From NCBI GenBank assembly GCA_965242795.1, contig OZ251505.1, forward strand, positions 868,001 to 932,000: a stretch of 64,000 nt of DNA, read 5' to 3'. The notes under the pieces are model-generated. The model was not told the DNA's origin. It saw only the letters and a program-made list of their open reading frames with translations, and did no database searches. Positions 44,117 to 52,495 of the stretch are shown piece after piece; the first letter of the stretch is position 1; each line of letters opens with the position of its first letter. This DNA is from Bin18 sp965242795. Its GTDB lineage: Bacteria > Desulfobacterota > Binatia > Bin18. A program made the position numbers and the translations under genes.

Positions 44117-45592
44117 ATGCCGACCCATACCGAGTCGAAGTCCGCCGCCATTCGCGCCCGACTCGACCATCCGGTCATCGATTCCGACGGCCACGTCATC
44201 GAGTTCGAGCCGGGTTTCCTCGACGTTCTGGAGCGCGAGGCCGGCAAGTCCATGGTCGAGCGGTTTCTGTCCGCGGAACGTAACACCGGAAGTTGGGGGC
44301 GGTTGTTCGGCTGGTACGCCTTGTCGCCCGAAGAACGCCTGGACCAACGCGCCACGCGCGCGCCGTGGTGGACGTTGCCGTCGGACAACACCCTGGACCG
44401 CGCCACGGCTTCGCTGCCGCGGCTGCTGGCCGAGCGCATGGACGAGTTCGGCCTCGACTTCACCGTCCTGTACCCCTCGCTGGGACTGTTGTTTCCGCAC
44501 ATCGAGCCCGAGGATCTGCGGCGCGCCTGCTGCCGGGCACTCAACGCATTCCACGCCGAATACTATGCCGCGCACAAGGACCGCATGACGCCCGTCGCGG
44601 TCATTCCGATGCATACCCCGGACGAGGCCATCGAAGAACTGGACTACGCCGTCACCCGCCTCGGTCTGAAGGCGGTCATGCTGGCCGGGCACGTCGAACG
44701 TCCGATCCCGGTCGTGGCGCGCACCGCGCCCGAGTTGGCCCGGCACGCGCGCTGGCTCGACACCTTCTGTCTGGACAGCGCGCACGACTACGATCCGGTC
44801 TGGGCGAAATGCGTGGCGTTGAAGCTCGCCCCCACGTTCCACTCGCCGGCGATGGGCTGGGGCAGCCGCACGTCGGTCTCGAATTACATGTACAACCACC
44901 TCGGCCACTTCGCCGCGGCCGGCGAGGCGTTGTGCAAAGCGCTGTTCATGGGCGGGGTGACGCGGCGCTTTCCGGCGCTTCGGTTCGGGTTTCTGGAGAG
45001 CGGCGCAGGCTGGGCGTGCAGCCTGTACGCCGACATGATCGGCCACTGGGAGAAGCGCAACGTCACCCGCATCGACCACTACGACCCGGCTGCGTGCGAC
45101 CGCGCGCAACTGCTGGACCTGTATCGGCGCTACGGCGGGCCGTGGGTGGAGCGGCATCTCGAACGTGTGGCGCACGGGCCGAGTCTGCTGGGCGGCACGC
45201 GCGAAGATCCCGACCGGCTGGACGACTGGGCGCAGTGCGGCATCGAAACAGCCGAAGACATCGCGGCGCTGTTCGTCCCCCGCTTCTACTTCGGCTGCGA
45301 GGCGGACGATCCCGTCAACGCCAGCGCGTTCAATGCCGAACAGAACCCGTTCGGCGCCCGGCTCAAGGCGATCTTCAGTTCCGACATCGGCCATTGGGAC
45401 GTCCCCGACATGCGGATGGTGGTGCACGAAGCCTTCGAGTCGGTCGAACGCGACTTACTGAGCGAGGCCGACTTCCGGGACTTCGTCTTCACCAACCCGG
45501 CCACGTTGTGGGCCGGTTCGAACCCCGACTTCTTCACCGGCACGCGCGTCGAAGCCGCGGTGTCCGCACTCTTGCCCGACGCCGAGAGCTGA
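44117..45592 (+). CDS. Amidohydrolase family (amidohydrolase 2 / ACMSD-like) protein
   Basis: This is a 491-residue metal-dependent hydrolase or decarboxylase of the amidohydrolase-2 group. The N-terminal metal site is VIDSDGHVIEFEPG; the barrel continues with FTVLYPSLGLLF, AVIPMHTPDEAIEELDYAV and a late SSDIGHWDVPDMR aspartate segment. The family includes decarboxylases and ring-cleavage-product hydrolases. AGAGGATCGCCT precedes ATG 44117; a GTG 39 bases upstream is in frame but weaker. It is followed by an LLM gene and probably belongs to a catabolic unit. Confidence 0.9.
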   Translation: MPTHTESKSAAIRARLDHPVIDSDGHVIEFEPGFLDVLEREAGKSMVERFLSAERNTGSWGRLFGWYALSPEERLDQRATRAPWWTLPSDNTLDRATASLPRLLAERMDEFGLDFTVLYPSLGLLFPHIEPEDLRRACCRALNAFHAEYYAAHKDRMTPVAVIPMHTPDEAIEELDYAVTRLGLKAVMLAGHVERPIPVVARTAPELARHARWLDTFCLDSAHDYDPVWAKCVALKLAPTFHSPAMGWGSRTSVSNYMYNHLGHFAAAGEALCKALFMGGVTRRFPALRFGFLESGAGWACSLYADMIGHWEKRNVTRIDHYDPAACDRAQLLDLYRRYGGPWVERHLERVAHGPSLLGGTREDPDRLDDWAQCGIETAEDIAALFVPRFYFGCEADDPVNASAFNAEQNPFGARLKAIFSSDIGHWDVPDMRMVVHEAFESVERDLLSEADFRDFVFTNPATLWAGSNPDFFTGTRVEAAVSALLPDAES

Positions 45593-45725
45593 AGGTGTCC
45601 TTCCGACAGCCTGTCCCTTGTCAGACGCCGCGACGATGTGCGAGAGTCCGTCATCCGCACGCCCGCGGTGAGGCCGCGAACCGAGTCCGAGGAGCGCAGC
45701 GCGCAACAATAAAGGAGGAGCGTCC

Positions 45726-47021
45726 ATGCACATCATGTCTTTTTCGGAGCGGGAGTACGTCGACGTCTCGGAGGACGCCATCATCGAGAACGGGAGCAGC
45801 TATTTCGGGCTCCCCAACACCATGTTCGACGCCGACCGCGGCGGCCAGCTCATGAACGAGTATCTGGACGAGCGCGTGTACGCCGAGGAACTCGGCTTCG
45901 ACGGGGTGATGCTCAACGAACACCATCAGACCCCGTTCTGCGGCGGCGGCGTCATGGACGTCGAAGCCGCGATTCTGGCGCGCATCACCAAGCGCGTGAA
46001 GATCGTGCTGCTCGGCAACCCGCTGCCGGTCGGCGACCCGCTCCGTCTGGCCGAGGAACTGGCGACCATCGACATGATCTCCGGCGGGCGGCTGGTGCCG
46101 GGCTGGGTACGCGGGGCTGGCACCGAGCAACTCGCCAACAACATCAACCCCGCCTACAACCGCGAGCGCTTCAACGAGGCGCACGACTTCATTCAGCAGG
46201 CATGGATCAAGCCGGGGCCGTGGCGCTACGAGGGCAAACACTACCACTACCGGAACGTGAACCCGTGGCAGCTGCCGGTCCAGAAGCCGGTGCCGCAACA
46301 GTGGATCCCCGGTCTCATCAGCCCGGAGACCGTCGTCTGGAGTGCCAAGCACCGCTATCCCTACGTGGCGCTGGGCACCAACATCGACGCCACGGTCGAG
46401 ATGGTGAATCTCTACGCGGACGTGGCCGAGCAGGAAGGCTATCAGGCCGGGCCGGAGAATTTCGGCTATCTGCAGAACGTGTGCGTGGCCGAGACCGAAG
46501 AGCAGGCACACGAGTTGGCGCGCGGCTTCGTGTTCGGCGGCGGGTTCGGCTCGTTCGCGCGCCCGGAATGGATGTTCCCTCCGGGCTACAATTCCAAGGC
46601 GGCGACGAAACGCCTCGCCCAGGCCCTGACCGATCCGCGCACCGGGGCCGAGATCATCAAGCACACCCAGGGCGAGATCGACGTCGAGGAAATCAAGCGG
46701 AGCATCGCGGAAGGCTTCCAGTCGTCGCTCGACAGCGATCTGATCATGGCGGGCACGCCCGAGTCGGTGATGAAGAAGCTGCGCAACATGTGCGAACGCC
46801 TGCGGCCCGGCATCATGGGCATCTGGTATCACCACGGCCCGATGAGCTTCGAGCAGCGCAAGACCTGTCTGCGTCTGCTAGGCCAGGAAGTGCTGCCGGC
46901 CATGCGCGAAATGGCCAAGGAACTCGACCTGCCCGGGCCGTTCGAGGTGCTGCCGGGTTCGCGGTCGCTGCCGGCGTCCGGTAAGCGCGACGCGGTGATC
47001 CCGGAAAACGTGGCCGCCTGA
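45726..47021 (+). CDS. LLM class flavin-dependent oxidoreductase (long form)
   Basis: This is a 431-residue LLM enzyme: MHIMSFSEREYVDVSED, LGFDGVMLNEHHQTPFCGG, TKRVKIVLLGNPLPVGDP and GGRLVPGWVRGAGTEQLANN, with a C-terminal extension beyond the usual ~350 residues. Its RBS AAAGGAGGAGCGTCC is strong. Being 133 bases after the amidohydrolase, it may share its transcript. It is not closely similar to the two other LLM proteins in the window. Confidence 0.9.
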   Translation: MHIMSFSEREYVDVSEDAIIENGSSYFGLPNTMFDADRGGQLMNEYLDERVYAEELGFDGVMLNEHHQTPFCGGGVMDVEAAILARITKRVKIVLLGNPLPVGDPLRLAEELATIDMISGGRLVPGWVRGAGTEQLANNINPAYNRERFNEAHDFIQQAWIKPGPWRYEGKHYHYRNVNPWQLPVQKPVPQQWIPGLISPETVVWSAKHRYPYVALGTNIDATVEMVNLYADVAEQEGYQAGPENFGYLQNVCVAETEEQAHELARGFVFGGGFGSFARPEWMFPPGYNSKAATKRLAQALTDPRTGAEIIKHTQGEIDVEEIKRSIAEGFQSSLDSDLIMAGTPESVMKKLRNMCERLRPGIMGIWYHHGPMSFEQRKTCLRLLGQEVLPAMREMAKELDLPGPFEVLPGSRSLPASGKRDAVIPENVAA

Positions 47022-47047
47022 CACGGCGGTTCGGCCTGAGCACAGGC

Positions 47048-47088
47048 CCCTACGGACGGACCGGGGCGACCTTGCTCCGTCCGTAGGG
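47048..47088. repeat. Inverted repeat CCCTACGGACGGA / TCCGTCCGTAGGG
   Basis: A perfect 13-base inverted repeat with a 15-base loop lies 26 bases after the LLM stop. It is a relative of the GTAGGGG palindromes and could end the LLM transcript, though no T-run follows. Confidence 0.8.
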
Positions 47089-47147
47089 ATGAACCGCAAT
47101 CCCGCCGTCTAAGTGACCGCGGGCAACCGAAGAGAGGAGTACACGCC

Positions 47148-47396
47148 ATGCCGTGGGCCGAGACCGCTCAAGCTTGGGCGTCCATTGTGCAGGCGGGCGC
47201 CGGTGTGGCCGCCGCTGTGCTGCTTGGAGTTGGAATTCACCGCATGGAAAGGGAGGGGCAGCGCCGCGCGGAGGAACACGCAAATCGGCACGCGGAAACC
47301 ATGACAGCGGAAGCCAACCGGCACGCAGAATCAATGACCGCGTTGCGCACACTGATCGAGCGGACAGCGCCCCCGTCTCCCTCGTCCACACCCTGA
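47148..47396 (+). CDS. Small protein with one TM helix and a charged helical tail
   Basis: This is an 82-residue protein of unknown family. A hydrophobic N-terminal helix (SIVQAGAGVAAAVLLGVGI) is followed by a charged coiled-coil-like tail in which EANRHAESMTA repeats the preceding EHANRHAETMTA. AGAGGAGTACACGCC before the ATG is a good RBS. Layout resembles small membrane-anchored coiled-coil proteins; no partner is visible. It may be an accessory gene. Confidence 0.55.
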   Translation: MPWAETAQAWASIVQAGAGVAAAVLLGVGIHRMEREGQRRAEEHANRHAETMTAEANRHAESMTALRTLIERTAPPSPSSTP

Positions 47397-47851
47397 TCGC
47401 CTATCGGACTAGGATCTCGGGCCGTGTCTCCGCCAGTGAACGGTGGTAGGTGGGCGGCGCATGCGCAAAAAGCACGGAACGACGCTGCCCCGACTGTGAG
47501 GATGAACCGCGGCCTTGCCAAGGAAAGAACGAGATCGATGGAACCCCGGCCAGCCGTCTCGGAAATGTCTCAGGCTCCTAGGACGCTGCCTGCCGGTTAC
47601 TGCTCGCTTTTGGGACCATTGTACTGGACTCGTTTCCGGGCTGGTTTGATTAACTACCCCTCCTCTCAGCGGCCTAGCCCGTGGCTGCACATCCTTGAAA
47701 AGCTCCTGCACTCCAGGGCCTTCTTTCATACCCGTTTACTTTAAAACCTTAGCAAACAAGGGCGAACCGACCATGTGTTGCGGTTTGCCCTTGCTCATAG
47801 GGGCTTTCCTAGGGTTATTGACACCTGAACCGCGGCCGACCGCTCCTGACC
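47397..47851. other. Intergenic stretch without a supported gene
   Basis: This is 455 bases of lower coding character. A frame from ATG 47773 (MCCGLPLLIGAFLGLLTPEP) has only a moderate upstream site and runs into the esterase gene on the other strand, so it is not called. AT content rises at 47735-47765. Confidence 0.45.
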
Positions 47852-48778
47852 CTATACGGCGAAGGCGGCCTTCAGGCCAGCGGCCGCCTCGGCCAAGGCT
47901 TTCTTCTGGGCGTCGAACTGGAAGAAGCTGAAGAAACCGTGGATGGTGCCGTCGTAGCGCGAAATCTTGACGTCCGCGCCCGCCTCCTGGAGGCGTTTGC
48001 CGTACGTCTCACCCTCGTCGCGTAGCGGGTCGAATTCCGCGGTGATGACCAATCCGGGCGGCGGGCTGTTGAGGTACTTCGCCTGAAGCGGAGACGCATA
48101 CGGATTCTGTCCGTCCTCGGGTTTGGCCAAGTAATGGTCCCAGAACCACGTCATGGAGTCCTTGGTCAGCGGATAGCCGTCTCCGTTCTGCCGGTACGAT
48201 GCGGTGTCGTACGCGTGGTTGGTGACCGGGTAGATCAGGAGTTGGTAGCACAACGCCGGCGCGCCGCGGTCGCCGGCCATGAGCGCCACGGCCGCGGCCA
48301 GGTTGCCGCCCGCGCTGTCGCCGCCGACCGCGACGCGTTGCGGGTCCCCGCCGACCGCGGCCGCGTTCAGGACGGCCCATTTGGTGGCTTCGTAGCAGTC
48401 GTCGGCCGCGGCCGGGAATTTGTGTTCGGGCGCGAGGCGGTAGTCGACCGCGATGGTGAGGCAGCCAGCGGCGTTCGTCAGGGCTTGGCAGGTCGCGTCG
48501 TGGCTGTCCAGGTTGCCGACGACCCAGCCGCCGCCGTGGAAGAAGACCAGCACCGGATGGGGGCCGTCGCCCGCGGGGGTGTAGATGCGCAGCGGCAGAT
48601 CGCCGACCATCGTCGGAATGCTGCGGTCCTCGATTGAGGCGACCGGTTCCGGGTCGTCGATGACGAACAACTGCAACATGGCTTGGCGCGCTTCCTCGAC
48701 CGACATTTCGTTGAACCCCTTGCCGCCCGCGGCGACGAGGGCGTCGATGAATTCCCGTTCCTGCTGACCGAGTGGCAT
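47852..48778 (-). CDS. Alpha/beta hydrolase, hormone-sensitive-lipase (HSL) type esterase
   Basis: This is a 308-residue carboxylesterase of the HSL/acetyl-esterase group. The oxyanion-hole motif HGGG is at residues 81-84, VDYRLAPEHKFPAA follows, and the nucleophile elbow is VGGDSAGGNLA (Ser155). The C-terminal acid lies in ITAEFDPLRDEG and the His in YDGTIHGFFSF. No signal peptide is present, so it is cytoplasmic. The ATG has AAGGAGGACAGC upstream. Substrates are probably short-chain esters. Confidence 0.92.
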   Translation of the reverse strand: MPLGQQEREFIDALVAAGGKGFNEMSVEEARQAMLQLFVIDDPEPVASIEDRSIPTMVGDLPLRIYTPAGDGPHPVLVFFHGGGWVVGNLDSHDATCQALTNAAGCLTIAVDYRLAPEHKFPAAADDCYEATKWAVLNAAAVGGDPQRVAVGGDSAGGNLAAAVALMAGDRGAPALCYQLLIYPVTNHAYDTASYRQNGDGYPLTKDSMTWFWDHYLAKPEDGQNPYASPLQAKYLNSPPPGLVITAEFDPLRDEGETYGKRLQEAGADVKISRYDGTIHGFFSFFQFDAQKKALAEAAAGLKAAFAV

Positions 48779-48871
48779 GCTGTCCTCCTTACTTTGTTGG
48801 TCCCGTCTCCGGTGTCGCGGGAGCGGACTGGCTGTCCTCCTGAAGCGGAGAGGCGGCTTGGCCGCGGCGGT

Positions 48872-49843
48872 TCACGGCGCGGCACTGGCCTGCGGCTGTC
48901 CGTTGACCCAGCGGGCGAATTTGTCGGTTTCGCTGCGCGCCCGCTGCCACAACAATGCGACCGCGTGGTCCGGGTTCCAGCGGCCGGGCTGTTCCACGAA
49001 GTCGAACCCCAATTTGGTGGGGGTATCCGTGATGCTCGGGCGCAGGAACGGATATTTGTCCATCCAGGCCGTGACCGGCGAGTCGTAGAAGAACGGCACG
49101 CTGGCGGACGCATAGCTGTCCGCCCGGCCTCGGCGCACGTCTTTACGCTCGCTGCTCACGTAGTCGTGTTTGTATTGGCGGATGGCCCGCGCCGTCTCGT
49201 AGTAGCCGAAGACGACCCGCGTCCCGGCCATGACCCGCTTTTCCACGTCGCTGCGGCTCCGGCGCTGCAAGGCACGGATGCGCCGCCGCGCATCGTGCAG
49301 CCCGCGTTCGTACACGGGCAACGGCCGGGCCGCGTCGATCAGGGTTTCCAGGTCACGCAGCGCGGCCAGGGCCTGCTCGCCGATTGCGTCGGTTTCGCCG
49401 CGCTTTGCGACCGGCAGCGGCGCCTCCAGCACCGTGGTCAGGCTGGCGACGGCCTGCTTCTCTTCTTTGCGTTCGTCGATGCGCTGCCAGATTTCAGGCT
49501 CGAAGAAGATGGGCCGGCGGTTGCCTTTGCGCGAGACGAGGACCAGCACGGCTTTCTGTTTCTGCCGGGCGTCGCGCACGGCCTTGTCGTAGTTCTCGCA
49601 GTCCCGGATCGGCCAACTGTTGACCTGCTCCAGGATGTCGCCGGGTCGCAAGCCGACCTTGGAGCCGGCGGTGAGTTGGGCGATTTCGGCAATGGGCAGG
49701 CCGGGGCCGTCGTGTTGTTTGGTCGGGACGAGGGAGAGACCCAGATATTCCAGCCCCGCACGGCACGGGTCGTCGGCCGCGGCCGCGGGACCGGCGCAAC
49801 AGGCGGTGAGGAGGAGGCTCGCAATCAATGAAGCAGGTTTCAT
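48872..49843 (-). CDS. Exported PDZ-domain protein
   Basis: This is a 323-residue protein with signal peptide MKPASLIASLLLTACCAGPA (Cys15/16 could form a lipobox-like site, but cleavage after AAA is equally likely). A PDZ domain at about residues 30-110 shows GLRPGDILEQVNSWPIRDCE and a carboxylate-loop-like region. The rest is helical and basic (RRRIRALQRRSRSD). No protease domain is present. ATG 49843 is chosen because the signal begins there; the frame is open upstream through repeat DNA. Function unknown; an envelope adaptor is plausible. Confidence 0.75.
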   Translation of the reverse strand: MKPASLIASLLLTACCAGPAAAADDPCRAGLEYLGLSLVPTKQHDGPGLPIAEIAQLTAGSKVGLRPGDILEQVNSWPIRDCENYDKAVRDARQKQKAVLVLVSRKGNRRPIFFEPEIWQRIDERKEEKQAVASLTTVLEAPLPVAKRGETDAIGEQALAALRDLETLIDAARPLPVYERGLHDARRRIRALQRRSRSDVEKRVMAGTRVVFGYYETARAIRQYKHDYVSSERKDVRRGRADSYASASVPFFYDSPVTAWMDKYPFLRPSITDTPTKLGFDFVEQPGRWNPDHAVALLWQRARSETDKFARWVNGQPQASAAP

Positions 49844-50149
49844 GGGGATGATGGTCTTTCGACCGGGCTGCAGGCGGGGCTTGTTATACGGACGCGGGTT
49901 GTGAGCCGTCAAGGCGCACGCCTCGTTTTCATTTCCTATTGTTCCCCGTTTTGTAGGGGCAGGCCCGTGTTCCCTGAGCCTGCCGAAGGGAGCTGCCCGT
50001 CCCCAGCCCAGGGCAACCACAGGGGGTTGCCCCTACAGGCGGAGAGCCGTGCCTTTCCTCCGCCCTGTGATGAACTCAAGGGGCGGGGCGAAGAATTTTT
50101 CGCCCCTACGTGCGGAATTCATCGCTGACCACGAACCACTCGCCACTCC
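49844..50149. other. Repeat-rich intergenic region
   Basis: This is 306 bases holding a TGTAGGGGC...GCCCCTACA pair (49952-50037) with the inner hairpin GGGCAACCAC...GGTTGCCC, a CCCTGAGCCTGCCGAAGGG unit at 49972-49990, and the palindrome GGGGCGAA...TTCGCCCC at 50085-50106. No gene is seen. Confidence 0.7.
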
Positions 50150-51004
50150 TCAACGTTCTCCCCAACGCAGCTTGTCGCGCAGCACGTCGAAGAAGGTGCG
50201 GTTCGGCGAGACGATCAGCGGGACGGTGACGTCCGAGCGTCGGACGCAGACGCGGTCGCCGTTCTTGAGCGCGTGTCCTTCCTGCCCGTCCAGGGTGAGG
50301 GTCACGTCCTCGTCCGGCGTGCGGACCACGACGCTGATGTCCGCCCGGTCGGGCAGGATGATGGGCCGGTTGGTGAGCGTGTGCGGACAGATCGGGGTCA
50401 GCACGACGACGCCGACCGTAGCGTCGACGATCGGGCCGCCCGCGGCCAGCGAGTAGGCGGTCGAGCCGGTCGGCGTCGCCACGATCAGACCGTCGGCCTT
50501 GTACGTGCACAAGTGGTGGCCGTCGAGCCAGGTTTCCAGGTCGATGATGCGGGCCAGCGCCCCCTTGTTCATCACCACGTCGTTCAGGGCCTGAAACGGG
50601 CCGGCCGCTTCGCCTGCGCGCACCAGACTGGTTTCGAGCAGGCTGCGGTGCTCGACCGCATAGTCTCCGGCCAGAATCCGTTCGAGCTGGCCCAATAATT
50701 CTGCCGTCGTGGTCTCGGTCAGAAACCCCAGCCCGCCCAGGTTGACGCCGAGGATGGGGACCTCGCGCGCGGTCGCCCGCCGCGCCACGCTCAACAGCGT
50801 GCCGTCGCCGCCCAAGACGACGACCAGATCGGCGCGCTCCATGATTTCGACCTTGCGCCAGCCGCGGCCCAGGCCGAGTTCCGCGCTGGTCCGGTCCTCC
50901 GGCAGTATGGTCTTGCCGCGCGCCTGGAGCCACGCGACCAGGTCGCGGCCCTGCGCGACCGCGGCCGGCGTGTTCACCTTGATGACCAAGCCGATGGACT
51001 GCAT
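50150..51004 (-). CDS. nadK: NAD kinase
   Basis: NAD kinase phosphorylates NAD to NADP in the cytoplasm. The 284-residue protein has the diagnostic VVVLGGDGTLLSVARR (GGDGT at 65-69), the glycine-rich LGVNLGGLGFLTE and the conserved NDVVMNKG and ATPTGSTAYSLAAGGP segments. Length is normal. It is divergent from rarA, with a 64-base gap holding a TATAAT for the opposite gene. Confidence 0.96.
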   Translation of the reverse strand: MQSIGLVIKVNTPAAVAQGRDLVAWLQARGKTILPEDRTSAELGLGRGWRKVEIMERADLVVVLGGDGTLLSVARRATAREVPILGVNLGGLGFLTETTTAELLGQLERILAGDYAVEHRSLLETSLVRAGEAAGPFQALNDVVMNKGALARIIDLETWLDGHHLCTYKADGLIVATPTGSTAYSLAAGGPIVDATVGVVVLTPICPHTLTNRPIILPDRADISVVVRTPDEDVTLTLDGQEGHALKNGDRVCVRRSDVTVPLIVSPNRTFFDVLRDKLRWGER

Positions 51005-51053
51005 GTCGTGTCCGCACCCGGAGCGCGCCGCTCCCTTTTACGCGCGGCTGGGG

Positions 51054-51059
51054 TATAAT
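51054..51059 (+). promoter_or_regulatory. TATAAT -10 box directly before rarA
   Basis: A perfect TATAAT ends ten bases before the rarA ATG at 51069. Transcription would begin about three bases before the ATG, giving an almost leaderless mRNA. No good -35 box is seen at 17 bases, so the promoter is uncertain. Confidence 0.45.
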
Positions 51060-51068
51060 GCCGCGCCT

Positions 51069-52442
51069 ATGGCCTCCCGCCCTCCCGACTCGACGGGCCA
51101 GGACCAACTTTTCGCCCATACTGCCGCAAAGGTGCGGGCCGAGAAAGTCCCGCTCGCCGAGCGGATGCGCCCGCGCACCCTCGACGAATACGTCGGGCAG
51201 GAGCATCTGTTGGGACCGGGCCGCCTGCTGCGGGAAATGGTGGACGGGCAGGCCGTGTCGTCGCTGGTGCTGTGGGGGCCGCCGGGCAGCGGCAAGACGA
51301 CGCTGGCGCACCTCGTGGCGGAGGCCGCCGGCCTGCCGTTCGTCTCGTTCTCCGCGGTGCTGTCCGGGGTGAAGGAATTGCGCGCCACGCTGGCCGACGC
51401 GCGGACCTATCGGCAGCGAACCGGACAGCCCACGGTGCTGTTCGTGGACGAAATCCACCGTTTCAACAAAGCGCAACAGGATGCCTTTCTGCCCCACGTC
51501 GAGCAGGGGCTCATCATCCTCATCGGCGCTACCACCGAGAACCCGTCCTTCGAGGTGATCGGCCCGCTGCTGTCGCGCGCCAAAGTCTTGACCCTGGAAG
51601 CGCTTCAACCCGAGCATCTCGTCGCGATTCTGCGGCGCGCGTTGGGCGACGAGGATGCGGGTCTGGGCAAGCTCGAGGTCGAGGCCGACGATGCCGTCCT
51701 CGGCGCCATCGCTGGCTATGCGCAGGGCGACGCGCGCATCGCCCTGAATACCCTGGAGGTCGCCGCCACGCTGGCCGCGCAGCACGCGCAACAGAAGGCA
51801 CCGCGGCTCGACGCCCGGCTCGTGCAGGAAGCCGCGCAGCACAAGGCGATTCTGTACGACAAGGCCGGCGAGGAGCACTACAACGTCATTTCCGCGTTCA
51901 TCAAAAGCCTGCGCGGCAGCGACCCGGACGCCGCGCTGTACTGGATGCTGCGCATGTTGGAGGGCGGCGAAGACATTCTGTTCATCGCCCGCCGGATGGT
52001 CATCTTCGCCGCGGAGGACGTTGGCAACGCCGACCCGCAGGCCCTGTCGCTGGCGGTCGCGGCCAAGGATGCGGTCCATTTCGTCGGCCTGCCCGAGGCA
52101 CGCATTCCGCTGGCCCAAGCCGCGACCTATTTGGCGACTGCGCCCAAGTCCAACGCGTCGTACGCGGCCATGAAAGCTGCGCGCGAAGACGTCCAGCGGC
52201 ACGGGCCGCTGCCGGTGCCGCTGCACCTGCGCAACGCCCCCACCAAGCTGATGCAGGATCTCGGCTACGGCAAAGGCTACGAATACGCCCACGACGACCC
52301 GGACTCGCTGGTGAGCCACGCGCACTTGCCCGACGCGCTGGCCGAACGACGGTACTACGAGCCGAGCGGCCGCGGGCACGAAGCGGAGATCGCCCGGCGG
52401 ATGCACGAGCGCGACGCGAAGAAACCCGACCCCGCGGACTGA
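51069..52442 (+). CDS. rarA: Replication-associated recombination protein A (RarA/MgsA)
   Basis: This is an AAA+ ATPase of 457 residues of the clamp-loader-like RarA family, which acts at stalled replication forks. RMRPRTLDEYVGQEHLLGPG is the family start; Walker A is WGPPGSGKTTLA (GPPGSGKT at 70-77) and Walker B is VLFVDEIHRFNK. The C-terminal KAILYDKAGEEHYNVISAFI and tetramerisation region LPVPLHLRNAPTKLM are typical. The ATG 51069 follows a TATAAT very closely and has no clear RBS. Convincing family match. Confidence 0.94.
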   Translation: MASRPPDSTGQDQLFAHTAAKVRAEKVPLAERMRPRTLDEYVGQEHLLGPGRLLREMVDGQAVSSLVLWGPPGSGKTTLAHLVAEAAGLPFVSFSAVLSGVKELRATLADARTYRQRTGQPTVLFVDEIHRFNKAQQDAFLPHVEQGLIILIGATTENPSFEVIGPLLSRAKVLTLEALQPEHLVAILRRALGDEDAGLGKLEVEADDAVLGAIAGYAQGDARIALNTLEVAATLAAQHAQQKAPRLDARLVQEAAQHKAILYDKAGEEHYNVISAFIKSLRGSDPDAALYWMLRMLEGGEDILFIARRMVIFAAEDVGNADPQALSLAVAAKDAVHFVGLPEARIPLAQAATYLATAPKSNASYAAMKAAREDVQRHGPLPVPLHLRNAPTKLMQDLGYGKGYEYAHDDPDSLVSHAHLPDALAERRYYEPSGRGHEAEIARRMHERDAKKPDPAD

Positions 52443-52495
52443 GCCGCGGCCGAACGTGCGGCTCGGCTCCCCCAGCCGGCCGCGGAGGAAGCAGC

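Noticed and set aside
47773..47931. Small ORF MCCGLPLLIGAFLGLLTPEP...
   Set aside because: It overlaps the 3' end of the esterase gene, has a weak upstream site and turns into a basic low-complexity string.
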